A DNA stretch of 64,000 nt from Phylloscopus collybita (taxonomy: Eukaryota > Chordata > Aves > Passeriformes > Phylloscopidae). The notes beneath the pieces were generated by a model, which ran no database searches, had not been told where the DNA came from, and worked only from the letters and a program-made list of their open reading frames with translations. The number at the start of each line of letters is the position of its first letter. The first letter of the stretch is position 1. Shown here one piece after another: positions 31,240 to 42,110 of this stretch. The stretch lies in the NCBI GenBank assembly GCA_027886175.1, contig JAJNNQ010000031.1, forward strand, positions 3,744,501 through 3,808,500, in the 5' to 3' direction. A program made the position numbers and the translations under genes.

Positions 31240-32290
31240 TTTCTATTATTTAAGTCAGGCGGAAACACTTCTGATGAACATGATTTCCTTATAGATATGA
31301 CAATAATTATCAAATGAAGAAGCTGAGGAAGAAATGGGAAAGTTTGATTCACCAGGAAAATGAGGGCTGGCTGCAAAATCTTGGTGCCTTTTTGCAGTTG
31401 AAGCATTTGAGATAGCGAGACTCAATGTTTTTTTAATGATTAGCTGTGTTGTGTAATAATTATACATATAGTGCAGTGAGGTTACTTGGAGAAACACTAT
31501 GAAACACACTATGTATGGGTTGTGTTTTTTTTTTTGAGTAAAGGACCCAGGAGATTGCTTTTCACTTTGAAAACAATCCCTAATATCAGGAAAATGCTCT
31601 GTTTGTTTATGCGTACATAATGCAAGTTTGTCCGCCTGGGAACTGCAGCAAATGGGAGAAGTATGCATGGATTTCACAGGTAACAGGATTACGTGGGCAC
31701 ATAATTGATCCATTTGGAGAAAAAAATGACAGTGCTCTAAAGATGCCTAGGCTTTGGAGATGGAGTTTATGAAACAGGCATTTGTAAATTCAAAGGAATC
31801 AATATGTCAATTTTATTACATCTCAGGACCAGCTGGGCATTAAAGGAGCAGTAGCCTTTTTAAAATTGCAGCTGCGTATTCTTGCATTGTGTACCTTTCT
31901 TAAAAGGCTTTGAATTTCAGAAAACGTACTTTTAGCAGCGCTTTGCACCTTTTCAGTGACTGGTCTGCATGGACAAAAAAAAAAAAAAAGACACAAAACA
32001 TTATATTGTGTTAGTTTTCCTCTTAAGCCTCGACTGGTAAAAACTGCCAGGCTTCGATTATACCATGCAAAATTCTTACTAATAAATATACACATGGAAG
32101 GAGGCAAATGCCTGTTCCTATCCCAGAGGTTGAAAAAAAATATTTGAGGTTTTACATCGAGGGCTCAGCACATGTTGCAGGGGCAGCGTTATAACATGAG
32201 ATACCTGAAAGCATCCATTAAATACTGCACGTGAAATATGGTCTGAATCACTGTAAAATGATATCTTCTCTTCTTTCTCAGTAGAGTTTA
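31240..32290. promoter_or_regulatory. Candidate conserved non-coding blocks
   Basis: Two unique parts (31240-31510 and 31780-32290), AT-rich with GACAATAATTATCAAATG, TAATAATTATACATA and TATGTCAATTTTATTAC words. They are separated by ordinary sequence with a short T run. Confidence 0.35.
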
Positions 32291-33216
32291 AACCTCCAGA
32301 TGATTAAATTTAGTGAAAAGCTTGGGGGTTTTTTTGTTGGTTTGTTTTTTTTTTTCCAGAGGACTGCAGTCTTCAGCTGTCCAGATTTGGAAATGCAACT
32401 TTTCACACAAATTTGCAACGTGCAGCATGGAGGGAGATGTTGAGTGGAATTTGGGTTGTGGTGGTGGTTGGTGCCTGTAGGTTCTCAGGGCCACCCCAAA
32501 GAGGCTCTAAATCCCAAAGATCCATTCTTAAATAATTAATGTTTTTGCCTTTGGAGAGCAGGTTATCCAAGGAGCAATTGTGACTTTCCAGAATATGTTG
32601 CACACTCCTCTATCTGAACAGCCTTTGAGTGAAGGCTGTTGATAAAATCCACCAGTGTCTCAAGCTTTCAGTAGATACCTTGTTGTCTTCTCCCCTCTGT
32701 TTGCTGGCGATGTTGTTGTGGACCTGATGGCTACAGCTACTCTGCAACTCCAAACTGATTATTAACAGTGCCAAAACAATCACTGGTCTGGAGTACCAGT
32801 CTCTGGACAACTCTAGTGCTTCCCCACATCTGAAAATACACTTAAAAATATTTGAGTCTTTGAGTCCAAAGAAAGAGGTACCTGGGATTAATAACCACTG
32901 CTCCCTGAGACTTTGCCTTCTCAGTTTCTACTTTATCATGACCCTCTCTGATCTTCTATAATGTTCCTCCATCTCTTTTTGCACATTTCTTTTTGTTTCT
33001 TTGAGCTCACACTTTTCAGACCAGCCTGGCTACAGACAAGGTCTCTCTGTGGTGCTCCAACCTGCACAGTAATTCTACTTTTTCTTGCTTGAGGATCTCT
33101 GCTTTCCACAAGGTATGGTTACAGTCTTTCTCCAGTGGTCTGCTATCATTTAACCATGTAGATGTAAATTAAATGATGGGGGTTCATACCATAAATGGGC
33201 CTATTATCATCAGAAA
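32291..33216. other. Intron 2, with a strong stem-loop
   Basis: Unique sequence with a hairpin at 32611-32644: AACAGCCTT pairs with AAGGCTGTT over a 6-base loop, and TATC/GATA extends the stem past a 2-base bulge. The 32820-33120 part may be an old repeat, but I cannot name the family. Confidence 0.45.
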
Positions 33217-33278
33217 AATCATAGTATCATCAAACGGTTCGGGTTGGATGGGACCACAAAGATCATCTAGTTCTAACC
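33217..33278 (-). mobile_element. CR1 LINE 3' tail, minus strand
   Basis: Reading the minus strand gives GGTTAGAACTAGATGATCTT, then a CCATCCAACCCGAACC segment, then an ATGATAC tail, the characteristic CR1 3' end. It is only about 62 bp long, a severely 5'-truncated copy. Confidence 0.85.
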
Positions 33279-33750
33279 AATGTATAAAGTCGGTGGAGTA
33301 ATCCATATACTTCTATTCTACTATAGCTTCATGTCCCCTCAACAGAAGTATGAAGTGAATATGAAAGAGTTAAAAGTCAAGTTTTCCCTGAAAGGCTATG
33401 AAAAAGTAGACACAAACAATACCAGCTGCCTAAGCAGTGCTTTCCGTGGTCATAGACTTAGCATGAATTAAAACTTCATTGTGAATGATGTACCTTTAAA
33501 ACAATTTTTTTAAAAATATCCATGTACTAAAGAAGACATGGAAAATGAAGTTCACAGTGTTTTCATAGAAAGTTTTGGCATCATAGAAAATACAGATGAC
33601 CACCTGCCAAGCAGTGATTCTCAGAACTGATGTGAGTACACAGAAATTGAGTGGATGGAAACTACATAAACTCAATAGGTAGGAGTTTATAAAACTTTAC
33701 AAGTAAGACTTCCTTTCAGTGTAGCTTTGTCTGTGTGCTTGAGTGTAAAA

Positions 33751-33903
33751 GGTGTAATGTTGGACAGGGCTTGGAGCAACCTGGTCAAGTAGAAGGTGTC
33801 CCTGCCCATGGCAGGGGGTTGGAACTGGATGATCTTTAAGGTCCTTTCCAACCCAAACCATTGCATGATTCTATGGTTCACCTCAGCCTGGTTCACCTCA
33901 GAC
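33751..33903 (+). mobile_element. CR1 LINE 3' end, plus strand, with duplicated tail
   Basis: The order GACAGGGCTTGGAGCAACCTGGT, GTGTCCCTGCCCATGGCAGG, GATGATCTTTAAGGTCC, CCAACCCAAACCATT, ATGATTCTATGG is the CR1 3' end. It is better preserved than the copy near 1.1 kb. Directly after it, a 15-base unit TGGTTCACCTCAGCC is repeated in tandem (33874-33903). Confidence 0.9.
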
Positions 33904-34029
33904 CTCCACCAGTGATGAGATGTTCACACAAGCCTTAGTTGTAACTGCTCTAAATTCACATTTTCTAAGCCCCACTGCAATCTTCACTCAAAAGATGTCA
34001 TCCTTTTCCATGCTCACTAGAGGAGAGCA

Positions 34030-34103
34030 AACAAAGGTAGGAACAGTTGAAGGGACTTAGTCAAGGCATCCCAGCTGGAAGCAGCTGGAATTAAAACCCA
34101 AAA
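34030..34103 (+). mobile_element. MIR-like ancient SINE relic
   Basis: GAAGGGACTTAGTCAAGGCA, then CCCAGCTGGAAGCAGCTGGAATTAAAACCC in two parts, follows the order of the MIR core and 3' region (TGACTTGCCCAAGGTCAC, then GCTGGGATTAGAACCC). It is strongly diverged, so the family call is tentative. Confidence 0.45.
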
Positions 34104-34306
34104 CAAATAAAACCAGAGGTCATATTATGATCCTGGTTACCTCTGCACAGTCCCAGAGCCGCTCCCTGTGTGGGCAGCCTTTACAGTTTGTCCATCCTTT
34201 GAATCTAACTCTAGGAGCAGAGCAAGGCCTCCCAACGACAGGGCAGAAAAAAACGGCGAAACGCAACCTTGCCGCCGACCTGATTGATGGCCCTTCCACT
34301 AGAGAC

Positions 34307-34560
34307 CACAGCAGCTTCTTCAGAGACTTTTCCAGTCTCTGCAGAAGTGTGGGAGGCACTGCCAATATCCGCAGATCATTGGCATGATGGACCGTAACGG
34401 CTTCTTCGGAGCCGTTCCGGTCTGTCGTGTCAATGCGTACTCAGGGAGTCCTCAATGCATGGATCATTGACACGGCACTACATAACGGCTCCTTAGAAGC
34501 CATTACTGGGTATCAAGTCAATGCATACTTAGGGAGCCCTTAATGCACGGACCCACGCAA
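34307..34560. repeat. 88-bp tandem repeat with hairpin core, about 2.9 copies
   Basis: Units start near 34307, 34395 and 34483. The last two align without gaps at roughly three quarters identity: each opens TAACGGCT, then has AGCC(G/A)TT, then GTCAATGC(G/A)TACT, then AGGGAG, then AATGCA. The opening forms a hairpin, AACGGCTTC with GGAGCCGTT, in unit 2; unit 1 instead has CTTCT-CAGAGACT paired with AGTCTCTG-AGAAG (34315-34347). CpG content is well above the flanks. I do not recognise the family. Confidence 0.75.
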
Positions 34561-34576
34561 GTTGACTTGCTCTGAA

Positions 34577-34638
34577 TACTAACAATCCCGGGGAAGAGTA
34601 GTTACTGCCTATGCCACGGGCGGGGGGGATTGTTAATA
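34577..34638. repeat. 13-bp inverted repeat, 36-base spacer
   Basis: TACTAACAATCCC (34577-34589) is mirrored by GGGATTGTTAATA (34626-34638) with one mismatch. It sits just after the 88-bp repeats and could be a terminal inverted repeat of a tiny element or a structured RNA. Confidence 0.6.
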
Positions 34639-34639
34639 C

Positions 34640-35219
34640 CTGCCTGAGACAGCTGGGCTCGGGCTCCGCGCTCACGACGCCTCCCTGGGAGAGGTGGGGC
34701 TGCTCCCTGGCTGGAGCACTGCAGGGGAGAGCCCAAAAATCACTGAACTTTCGCTCCTCCGCTGACATCTTTTGGTTTCATAAAATATGCACAAACCAGA
34801 AACGCTCTCAATTTGAGATGGGAGAGCCGAGAGGCAGCCCGGGATGAAGCGTTTAAAGTTAAAGCCTTGAGAGTAAGCGGTTGCAGTGGGAATGCTGGCC
34901 GACCCTTACACACGGAACAGTGGTTCTGTGGATTTTACTCCTCTCAACTACTTCGCTGTAGTTATCAAATATTCCATATATTTGCGATGAGCCTCGCAAG
35001 GTGCTTAGCATCAAGCTGGCAAAAGTGACCCGCTAGAAGGAGAAACTGTTAAATATCCCATCATCCAGTGGGCAGTTTGTCTTGGATTTGTTGACCCGGC
35101 CCCTGGGGAACACTGGCTGAGACTTTCCAAATCATCACCGCGCCTCTGCTTTGACCTGAGAAGACGCATCCCCTTCCTTTGGCTTCCCCCAGACAAGAGA
35201 TCTCCGTACCGAGTTAAAA
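34640..35219. other. Intron 2, nothing assigned
   Basis: GC-balanced unique sequence with a short CpG-rich start (34660-34690). No exon or repeat family recognised. Confidence 0.45.
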
Positions 35220-35560
35220 ACGCTTCTAGTTTGCTGTTGTTGATATTTTTCTTTTGTGTTCTGCTTGCTGACTGACATCTGCTATCATGCTAAGCAGGTG
35301 TTCCTGTGTAAACGAACGTGCCCTGTTTGTGTTTCGCCATCCTCGCTACTGCGCACCCAAATGAGCAGCATGATTAAGAATCCTGTAAATTTTTGAAAGG
35401 AAACGGATGGCTGCCCTACTAGAACATAATTACACCGTTCCAACATCCGCAGCTCACTGCTGCAGCCGAGTTGGAGAACAGCAGAAATTAATAATATATA
35501 ATAGCATCATTCTCGTAATTTATAAATGAAATAAAGTAGAGAGGAGATTCTGCTGATATG
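35220..35560. promoter_or_regulatory. Candidate conserved enhancer block
   Basis: Unique sequence with CATGCTAAGCAGGTG, GTGTAAACGAACGTG, TACACCGTTCC and AATTAATAATATATAATAG words, no simple repeats and no coding signal. Confidence 0.4.
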
Positions 35561-35639
35561 CATTTTCTTCTTAACTCTGCAAGACAAAGTATAGATTAGA
35601 ATTTTACTGGGGTGAAACCTGGCCAGCAATATCACACTA

Positions 35640-35713
35640 GTTGCAACTGTAGGGCCTGATTCATGAGAGGGATTTTGCTTAGGGAAAAGAGCTAATATCT
35701 TTTATTGGACTAG
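35640..35713 (+). mobile_element. Fragment of ancient amniote repeat
   Basis: AGAGCTAATATCTTTTATTGGACTAGG matches in two pieces the AAAAGCTAATATCTTTTATTGGACC motif of a widespread old amniote repeat; GGGCCTGATTCATGAG just before fits the same class. Only a short piece remains, and the family name is uncertain. Confidence 0.5.
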
Positions 35714-38329
35714 GAGAAAAAAAATGAGTATACAAAGCCCTCTAAAGGCAGCCCCTAAAGCAAAGAGGCCAGGAAACCTCCACAGATCCTCTACTCACTT
35801 TTTAGCTTATTTCATTTGTGGGTACCGCAGGAAGAGTTTGCTGCGTGCTGGAATTTTTTTTCCCTGGCTAAAATAATACACTATCATAGGTCATCCCCTA
35901 GGAGAGCAGAGAGGATTAATCAGCTAAAGATGTTGTCTAATCTCCCATTTTTGTTGAAAAACAGCAATGTTTTCAAAAACAATATTTTGAGCTCCAGACA
36001 TGTGCCAAAGGGAGCTGTAGTGCGAATCCCTTCTCAAGCCAAGCCTTGGAGTTGGTGCTCCAATCTCACCTCTCAACCCCTGCTTAAAAAAAAAGATAAA
36101 ACTTTCTGACGACAAAGACGTATTATTTGTAAAGACTAGGCTGTATGACTTTCATTTTTTCCACTGCATGTTAAATGCCTTTATTTTACTTCAGCAGCTG
36201 CCCAGATATACTTGTCTGAGTGATGGCCCAGCTGAGTTCTACTCTTCCAGGGATAAACTCATTTGGAAGAGCTACCAAAACCCCACAACATTGTTTACCT
36301 ACAGGCTATTTAGGGACATTTTTATCAATTTTGACACCATAAGACTCTAAAGAATCATAACTGCTTTGACGGGAAAGGTCAGCATGGACTCCCTAAGTTT
36401 AACACAGCAAATACAAATGTACACAGAAATGCTTCTATTTTAAACTAAGGAATATGTTTTAGTCTTATTCTTCTAAAGGGCCCCCTTAATAATTTGTTTC
36501 TGAGGAAATATGTGCATATACAGATTTATTTCATTAACAGGTATTTATTTAAGTGGGCTGCACTGTATTTAAATCCCTGAATAGTTTCCATTACTTCCTC
36601 AGCTCACTTACTTCAAGTTGACTAATTTTAATAAGGCTAAGGTGCCTAGGGTCTTATTGAGTGTTCAGTTTGATCAATATGGCTAAATTAAAATAGTGCA
36701 AAATATAAGCAAATGTACTCTAACAACTCAGTGAAAAATGTGGAGTGCACCAAACATTGATTAGTGTTCCACAGACATTAATTTGTTGTTTTAAGTACAC
36801 TAATGCTGCTCAGAAGCTGCATCTACCTCAGGCACACCATCTACCCCTGAGCAGCTTTCATGGCACTGCTCTCAAGCACAGGCAGAATTTGGCTCTGTGT
36901 CCTGCAGAAAACAGCTCTGCACAGCCTGGGCTCACCAAACCTGGCCCATTCCAGGAGGAATAGCATTCCTGCACTGCTCACAGGGAAAGCTTGGATCACA
37001 CCTAAGGGAAGCAGAAGGAGGACAGGTCCGATTATTTGCACGAGTGGAGACTGTTTAATAATCGTATTCATTATGAATTTGGGGCCATACATCAATTCCA
37101 TACGTGCATTTTTAAGACAGGCACAGACTCTTCGGGAAGTGGTTCAACGTGCAAGAAGGTATTTGTTTTTGCCCTCCTGTAACACCACAATATTATTGTC
37201 ATGAAAGATTAATGTCAACCCCCACCTGGTATTAAATTGCTTTTGGTAGCCCTTGCATTCACGTCTTTCTGCACAAGACAAAACCACTTTTAAAGTAACT
37301 ACATGCATCCTCAAGTGGAATGACTGTTATTACTGGGTTACATTTTATTTTTCATATGGTTTAGTTGTTGTGGTAGGTGATTTTTTTTTTTTTTTTTCCC
37401 ATGGATATGATGTTCAGAGCAAGGATATGGGATCAGGAACTTAATTTTAGGGCAGGAGAAAAAGACATACTTTAGAAAATAGGGTCTTATCGTAGTCCTG
37501 TTGATAGATGTTGTACATGTTAATTATATGATCTTGTTTTCATACTCTAACAAAAAGCTGAGTTTTCCATATACTAAAAATAATTTGGTTTTCCTTCTCA
37601 TCCCCCTCCTTTTTCTTGCTTAGTGAAAGCCTGAGATTATCATACTTTGATATCCAATGCTTGCACAGAGTTTTTAATGATATCTAAAAATAATTTTTTA
37701 AATATTAATAATTAAAAATCTTTAACAATTATACTTTCATATAATTTTAAACAGTTTCTGATGTCTTTCTTGGTTTTTCAGTATTTTTTTCCTCTACCTG
37801 TAGTGTGATCTTTCTGCTTATCTTTAATCTCCTTGGTAAGTGATATTTTCTCTAACAGTTCTTCCTTTCCTTGATACCATCTTGTCCTACGTGGTCAAAA
37901 AACAATTTCACATGAGCAGAAGCTCATTTAATGGGAGGTAAATCAGCAAAGCAAGAAAGATAAAAAGAAATAAACAGGAGAGAGTTCATGAGTCTTAAAA
38001 AAAAAAAAAAAAGAAGAAAAACAAAAACTTGAAAGCAAATGCAGTCACATTTAGGAGAAGTAAATTCTGTGAAGATGGAGTCAAATATGAAAAGCATTTC
38101 TCTAGTTTAAACTCCCCAAGTAGAGTTATAAACAGCAGAAACATTTGAAAGTTCCCCCCCACCTTTTTTTTTTAAGTAAAGCTGGATCTTCAGCTTCTTA
38201 ACCTTCCACACAAGTAGAGCACACTGTGCAAAAACAATTTGTAAGTCTCTTAACAAACATCTCAAGTGAGGAGAACAGCTCAGGTGCAGAAGAATTGACT
38301 TTTCATTTGTAACTATGCCAAAAAAAAAA
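35714..38329. other. Intron 2, AT-rich unique sequence
   Basis: No exon recognised. A T run lies at 37380-37397 and an A run at about 37997-38012. 36350-36800 and 37640-37760 are very AT-rich and may hold conserved elements. Confidence 0.45.
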
Positions 38330-38570
38330 TGCTTAGGGTGTATTGCTGTTGTTGATGTTTAGCTTTGGTGCGTGACAATCTTGATTTTTTCCAGCATTTT
38401 GCATGTTTGGAGTTTTTAATATCAAAGGTATTGCTCTCTGTAAACAAGTGTAAGTTTACCAAGGCAGCTTCACTTACACTCTTCCCTTGTAATCAGATGT
38501 GAAAATTACACCCTCCCTTTTGGCTACATGATAATTATACATTTCAGCATACAAAGGATTGTCTCTGTTT
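38330..38570. promoter_or_regulatory. Candidate element with inverted FOX sites
   Basis: GTAAAC (38440-38445) and GTTTAC (38454-38459) are inverted, 8 bases apart; the left one is a full forkhead GTAAACA. The surrounding sequence is unique with TAATATCAAAGG and GATAATTATAC words. Confidence 0.4.
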
Positions 38571-41500
38571 CAGTTGCTGGGATGATACAGTGAAGGCACT
38601 TGGGAAAATATATTATTATTTTAAAGAACAGTGCCATAGCTGTTTTTAGTAAAAGTGAAGTTTGTAATCACAGCTATGATCAAGATACTTTGATATTTAC
38701 ATATACAAACATATATCTGTATATGAGAGAGAGTAAGCAAGAGAGAGAGCAGTTAAAAATAAAATTAAATGAAGTTACATGAGCACAGAAGGTGAAACTT
38801 AGCCCGTGTGCCCAGGGCCAGCAGTCAACCTCCCTGCTTAAATCTCACCAAAGCTCCATCTTGAAGGTGATTTTTATCTCAAAAACATAATTTATTTGGA
38901 AAGTTTAACAAAGTTTCTCTGGCTTTGTCTTGCTATTTTTCGTCCTTTTTTCTCCTGGCTGTTCTGTTTCACTCACTTAGAAACTTAGCCTGAATTGCTT
39001 GTGCATCTATCAATTTCCTTGCAAGTGCTGGGTGCAGAAAGAATTCAGAATTAAGCATTGCTCGGAAAGAGCTGTGGGAAAAAAATTACATATGCAGCAA
39101 AACATGTTAGAGTTGTGTTTTGACAGTTTCATGACCAAGCCAAAAAATATACATTTTTTTTTGTACCTGGCGCAGTTTCACAAAAATGTCCCCTCAGGGA
39201 ATAGTCATTTTTTGTCAGAATCAACTGTTTATTTACTTAAAAATCTAAAAGTTTTGCCTTGCATTAGAATCAGAGTTGCTGAAGGTTAAAGTGCAAAATC
39301 AGCTCGCTGTGTTGCCTTCGGTGTAAAAGCATGGTTTGTGTCACAAGAGAGGGATAAAAGCATTAGCAGGGACACAGGATGCAGTGGAAATGGGAACACA
39401 CGTTACAAGTGGGGAAGGTGAGGTTTTGTGAGGTCTCCTGCTGTGCATCCACAGCCCAGCCCTGGCCCCATGGCCAGTGGTGGGTGACCACCTGGTCCTG
39501 CCACCTCTGTGACTGAGCATGGCAGCAGTGCTTCAGGCTGGACACGGTGGGTTTGTGCAGCTCAGCCAAAGCCTGGCAGGGCTGGTATGGTGAGAAGGGT
39601 GTTGGGAGCTCTGCAGTTGTCCATGGAGATGTTCATGGCAGGCAGGACTTTGAGTGTCCTTCCTCTTGTGCACCTTTCTGGGCAGGAGGGGTCAGGAAGG
39701 GGTTTCCCATCAGGATAGTCAACACCACTGGAAGAAGTAACCCGAGGCTGACCTTGTGTCCTGCTCCAAGAGTGCTGCCTGTCCTGTTTCTGTGTCCAAA
39801 TGCAGCTGAAATGTCCTGCAAATGTACAGAGAGTGGGACTGTGGCTGCCCTGCCTGCAGTGAGGGGCTATCCCCCACCTCCCTCTCATTATTCAGGCCAT
39901 ACAGGCGTGCTTGGGACAGAACCCCAGGTCATAAACAACTCCTGAGATCACAGGAATATCAGAAGATTTAATGACTTTTAAATCAATGTAATTGCACCAG
40001 TAAAGAAGAATTAGGTCTCCCACCCAGAAGTTTTTTTTTTTTTTTTTCCCGGGGTAAAACTTGGTGTTCACAGCTGAGGGACAATTTTTCTTTCATTCTT
40101 GCTTTTATCTGTATATGCACATAAACAATTAATACTTTTTGCCTGTATCAGTCGATAAGAGTGCAGATTAACAGAAATGCACTGTGTCAGATGCACTTTT
40201 GCCTATATAGTTACCTCGACTGCAGCTGCAAACTGTTGGGGCTGGCAGGCTGACCTCTCACACTGGCTGCCAGCCATGGCCAGTGAAGGATTTTGAAACA
40301 GTTTTTTTACTAGGATTTTTAACATAACTATTTATTTGGGGAAGCAATTTGCATCAGGGGAAACAAAAAAACAAACCAAAAACAACAACCCAACCCAAAT
40401 GTAAATACAGATTTCCCCAGGAGATTAAAAGTAGTCCAAAACTAATAGCCTAATCTAATTCACATAATGATCATCACAAAATATGTCTGAGGGGTCTAAT
40501 CCTGCCCTCGTGGTCTCTCTCTGAAGTCAGAGACTCAATATACCTGCCTGGATTTGACTTTACCCTTCATATCCCAGTTACAGCAGGGGAGCAGTTTTTG
40601 TCTCTATGGTGAATAATATTTTGCAAATTAGTCTTCACTTAAAAAAAAAAAAAAAATGCAATATATAAGGTGGGGAGGGAGTCTCTCCTGACTCACACTC
40701 ACGGGGTGGAGGTCACAGCCGGAGCTACTCTGGTAGGAAAGAATTGAGCATCACACCAAAAAATAACATGAAAACCATGAGTCAAACTGAGGAAAAGGGA
40801 GTTATTCACAGATAAGGACAGTTCTTCATCATGACCAAGCATTATCCTTAGTGTGGCAGTAAAAGGTGTTCCTCCAGACTCCTTAACTTTGTCTTCGTCC
40901 CCCTGGATTTATTACTTGTTCCTTTTCCCTGCCCATCTCAGAGGCTGTGTGTTTCCCCAGTCTGACATGTCAGTACCCAATCCACAGGGTTATCACTGCT
41001 CCAAACCAGGCAGGACTGAGCCCAAAGCAGTGCTGTGCTGGGATGAGGGACTGTCAGCCATGGAGATGTGGGATGAGGTCTCCCTGCACCCCCTGCTCCT
41101 CCCTGGGCTCTGTGGGAAAAGTTCTGTCCCAACTTCCCAAAAGTCAGGTGGCCTTTAGCATTTGTGTTTTCCTCGAGTGGGGTGTCTGGGAGCCCAACTA
41201 ATGTGCATATGGCTGTAACATGTACCTTCTGAGATGAGGAAGGAGCATATTGCTTATTTCCACAACAATGAGCTAGGAAATATTTACAGTGACCCCGCTA
41301 CGCTACCTGGGGAATTTCTCCCCAGGTGACAGAATGAAGCAACATCTGACTTTTTTTTTTTCCCCCCGAAGCAAATTAAAAATAACCCCCAAAAAACTCC
41401 CCAGCAAACCAAAGCTGTTAGTCAGAGCAGAGACACCTCTTCCACCAGCACACAGATATGATATAGCTTTAATTTGTATTCATCTTGTCCACTGGGTCTA

Positions 41501-41579
41501 GAAGATGGAGGAGCTATTATGAAACCTTTTTCCTTTTTTTTTTTTTTCTTTTTTTTTTTTTTTGAATTTGCTTTATTCA
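38571..41579. other. Intron 2, mixed; one compound hairpin
   Basis: Unique sequence with homopolymer runs at 40030-40047 and 40640-40656. At 40230-40304 a compound stem forms: AAACTGTT pairs with AACAGTTT outside, and GGCTGGCAG with CTGCCAGCC (40240-40248, 40267-40275) inside. The two sides of the internal loop are very unequal, unlike a standard microRNA precursor. No exon seen. Confidence 0.45.
41520..41563 (+). repeat. T-rich tract
   Basis: A long T tract broken by single C bases. It marks the upstream edge of the conserved-looking block that follows. Confidence 0.9.
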
Positions 41580-42110
41580 CTGTTTACTATGCCGGGCTGA
41601 CATGATATGATTTGTGCATTGCAGGGTCACAACAAGCTACTTGCAGGACAATTTGCTGAATCAAGAGGGTGATTGTGTCTGGTGCCAGTCAGTCGCAATT
41701 AGGGCCAGGATCAGGGAGGCCCAGAGCTTGTGTATCGTCTTGGGCAAACCTCATAGAAATCAGCTCACCTGAAACTAATTGTCACAACAGAGACCTTATG
41801 CAAATGAGCCCTAGGGTTAGCGTGGGAAAAGAAAAACTGTCGCAAAGATAGGTGACCTGCTGAGCAGGGGGTCTGTTGCTGGGGAAATCTTTGTTCAATG
41901 AGTTAAAAAAATGTTTGCATTGTTCCAAATCCAAGAAAAACGTAGCAGATCCTCTCCCTAAGAAAGCGTGGCGAGCACACTCATCTGAAAGTCCAATAAA
42001 GTGGCAGCCAGCTTTCGAGCCGGTAATAAATTGGAAGTCTTTATTCTTTATAAGGGCTGCAGAAGGAAAATGATTTTCCTTTGCAAAAGGGCCTTTAAAG
42101 TTTAGCTGCT
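41580..42110. promoter_or_regulatory. Candidate enhancer with chained palindromes
   Basis: Contains an ATGCAAAT octamer near 41799 and, at 42065-42100, four overlapping palindromes: GGAAAAT-G-ATTTTCC, CCTTT-GCA-AAAGG, AAAGG-G-CCTTT and CTTTAAAG. The surrounding sequence is unique, with GGTAATAAATTGG. Confidence 0.45.

Noticed and set aside
41805..41821. Telomere-like CCCTAGGGTTAG
   Set aside because: Single short occurrence, no TTAGGG array.
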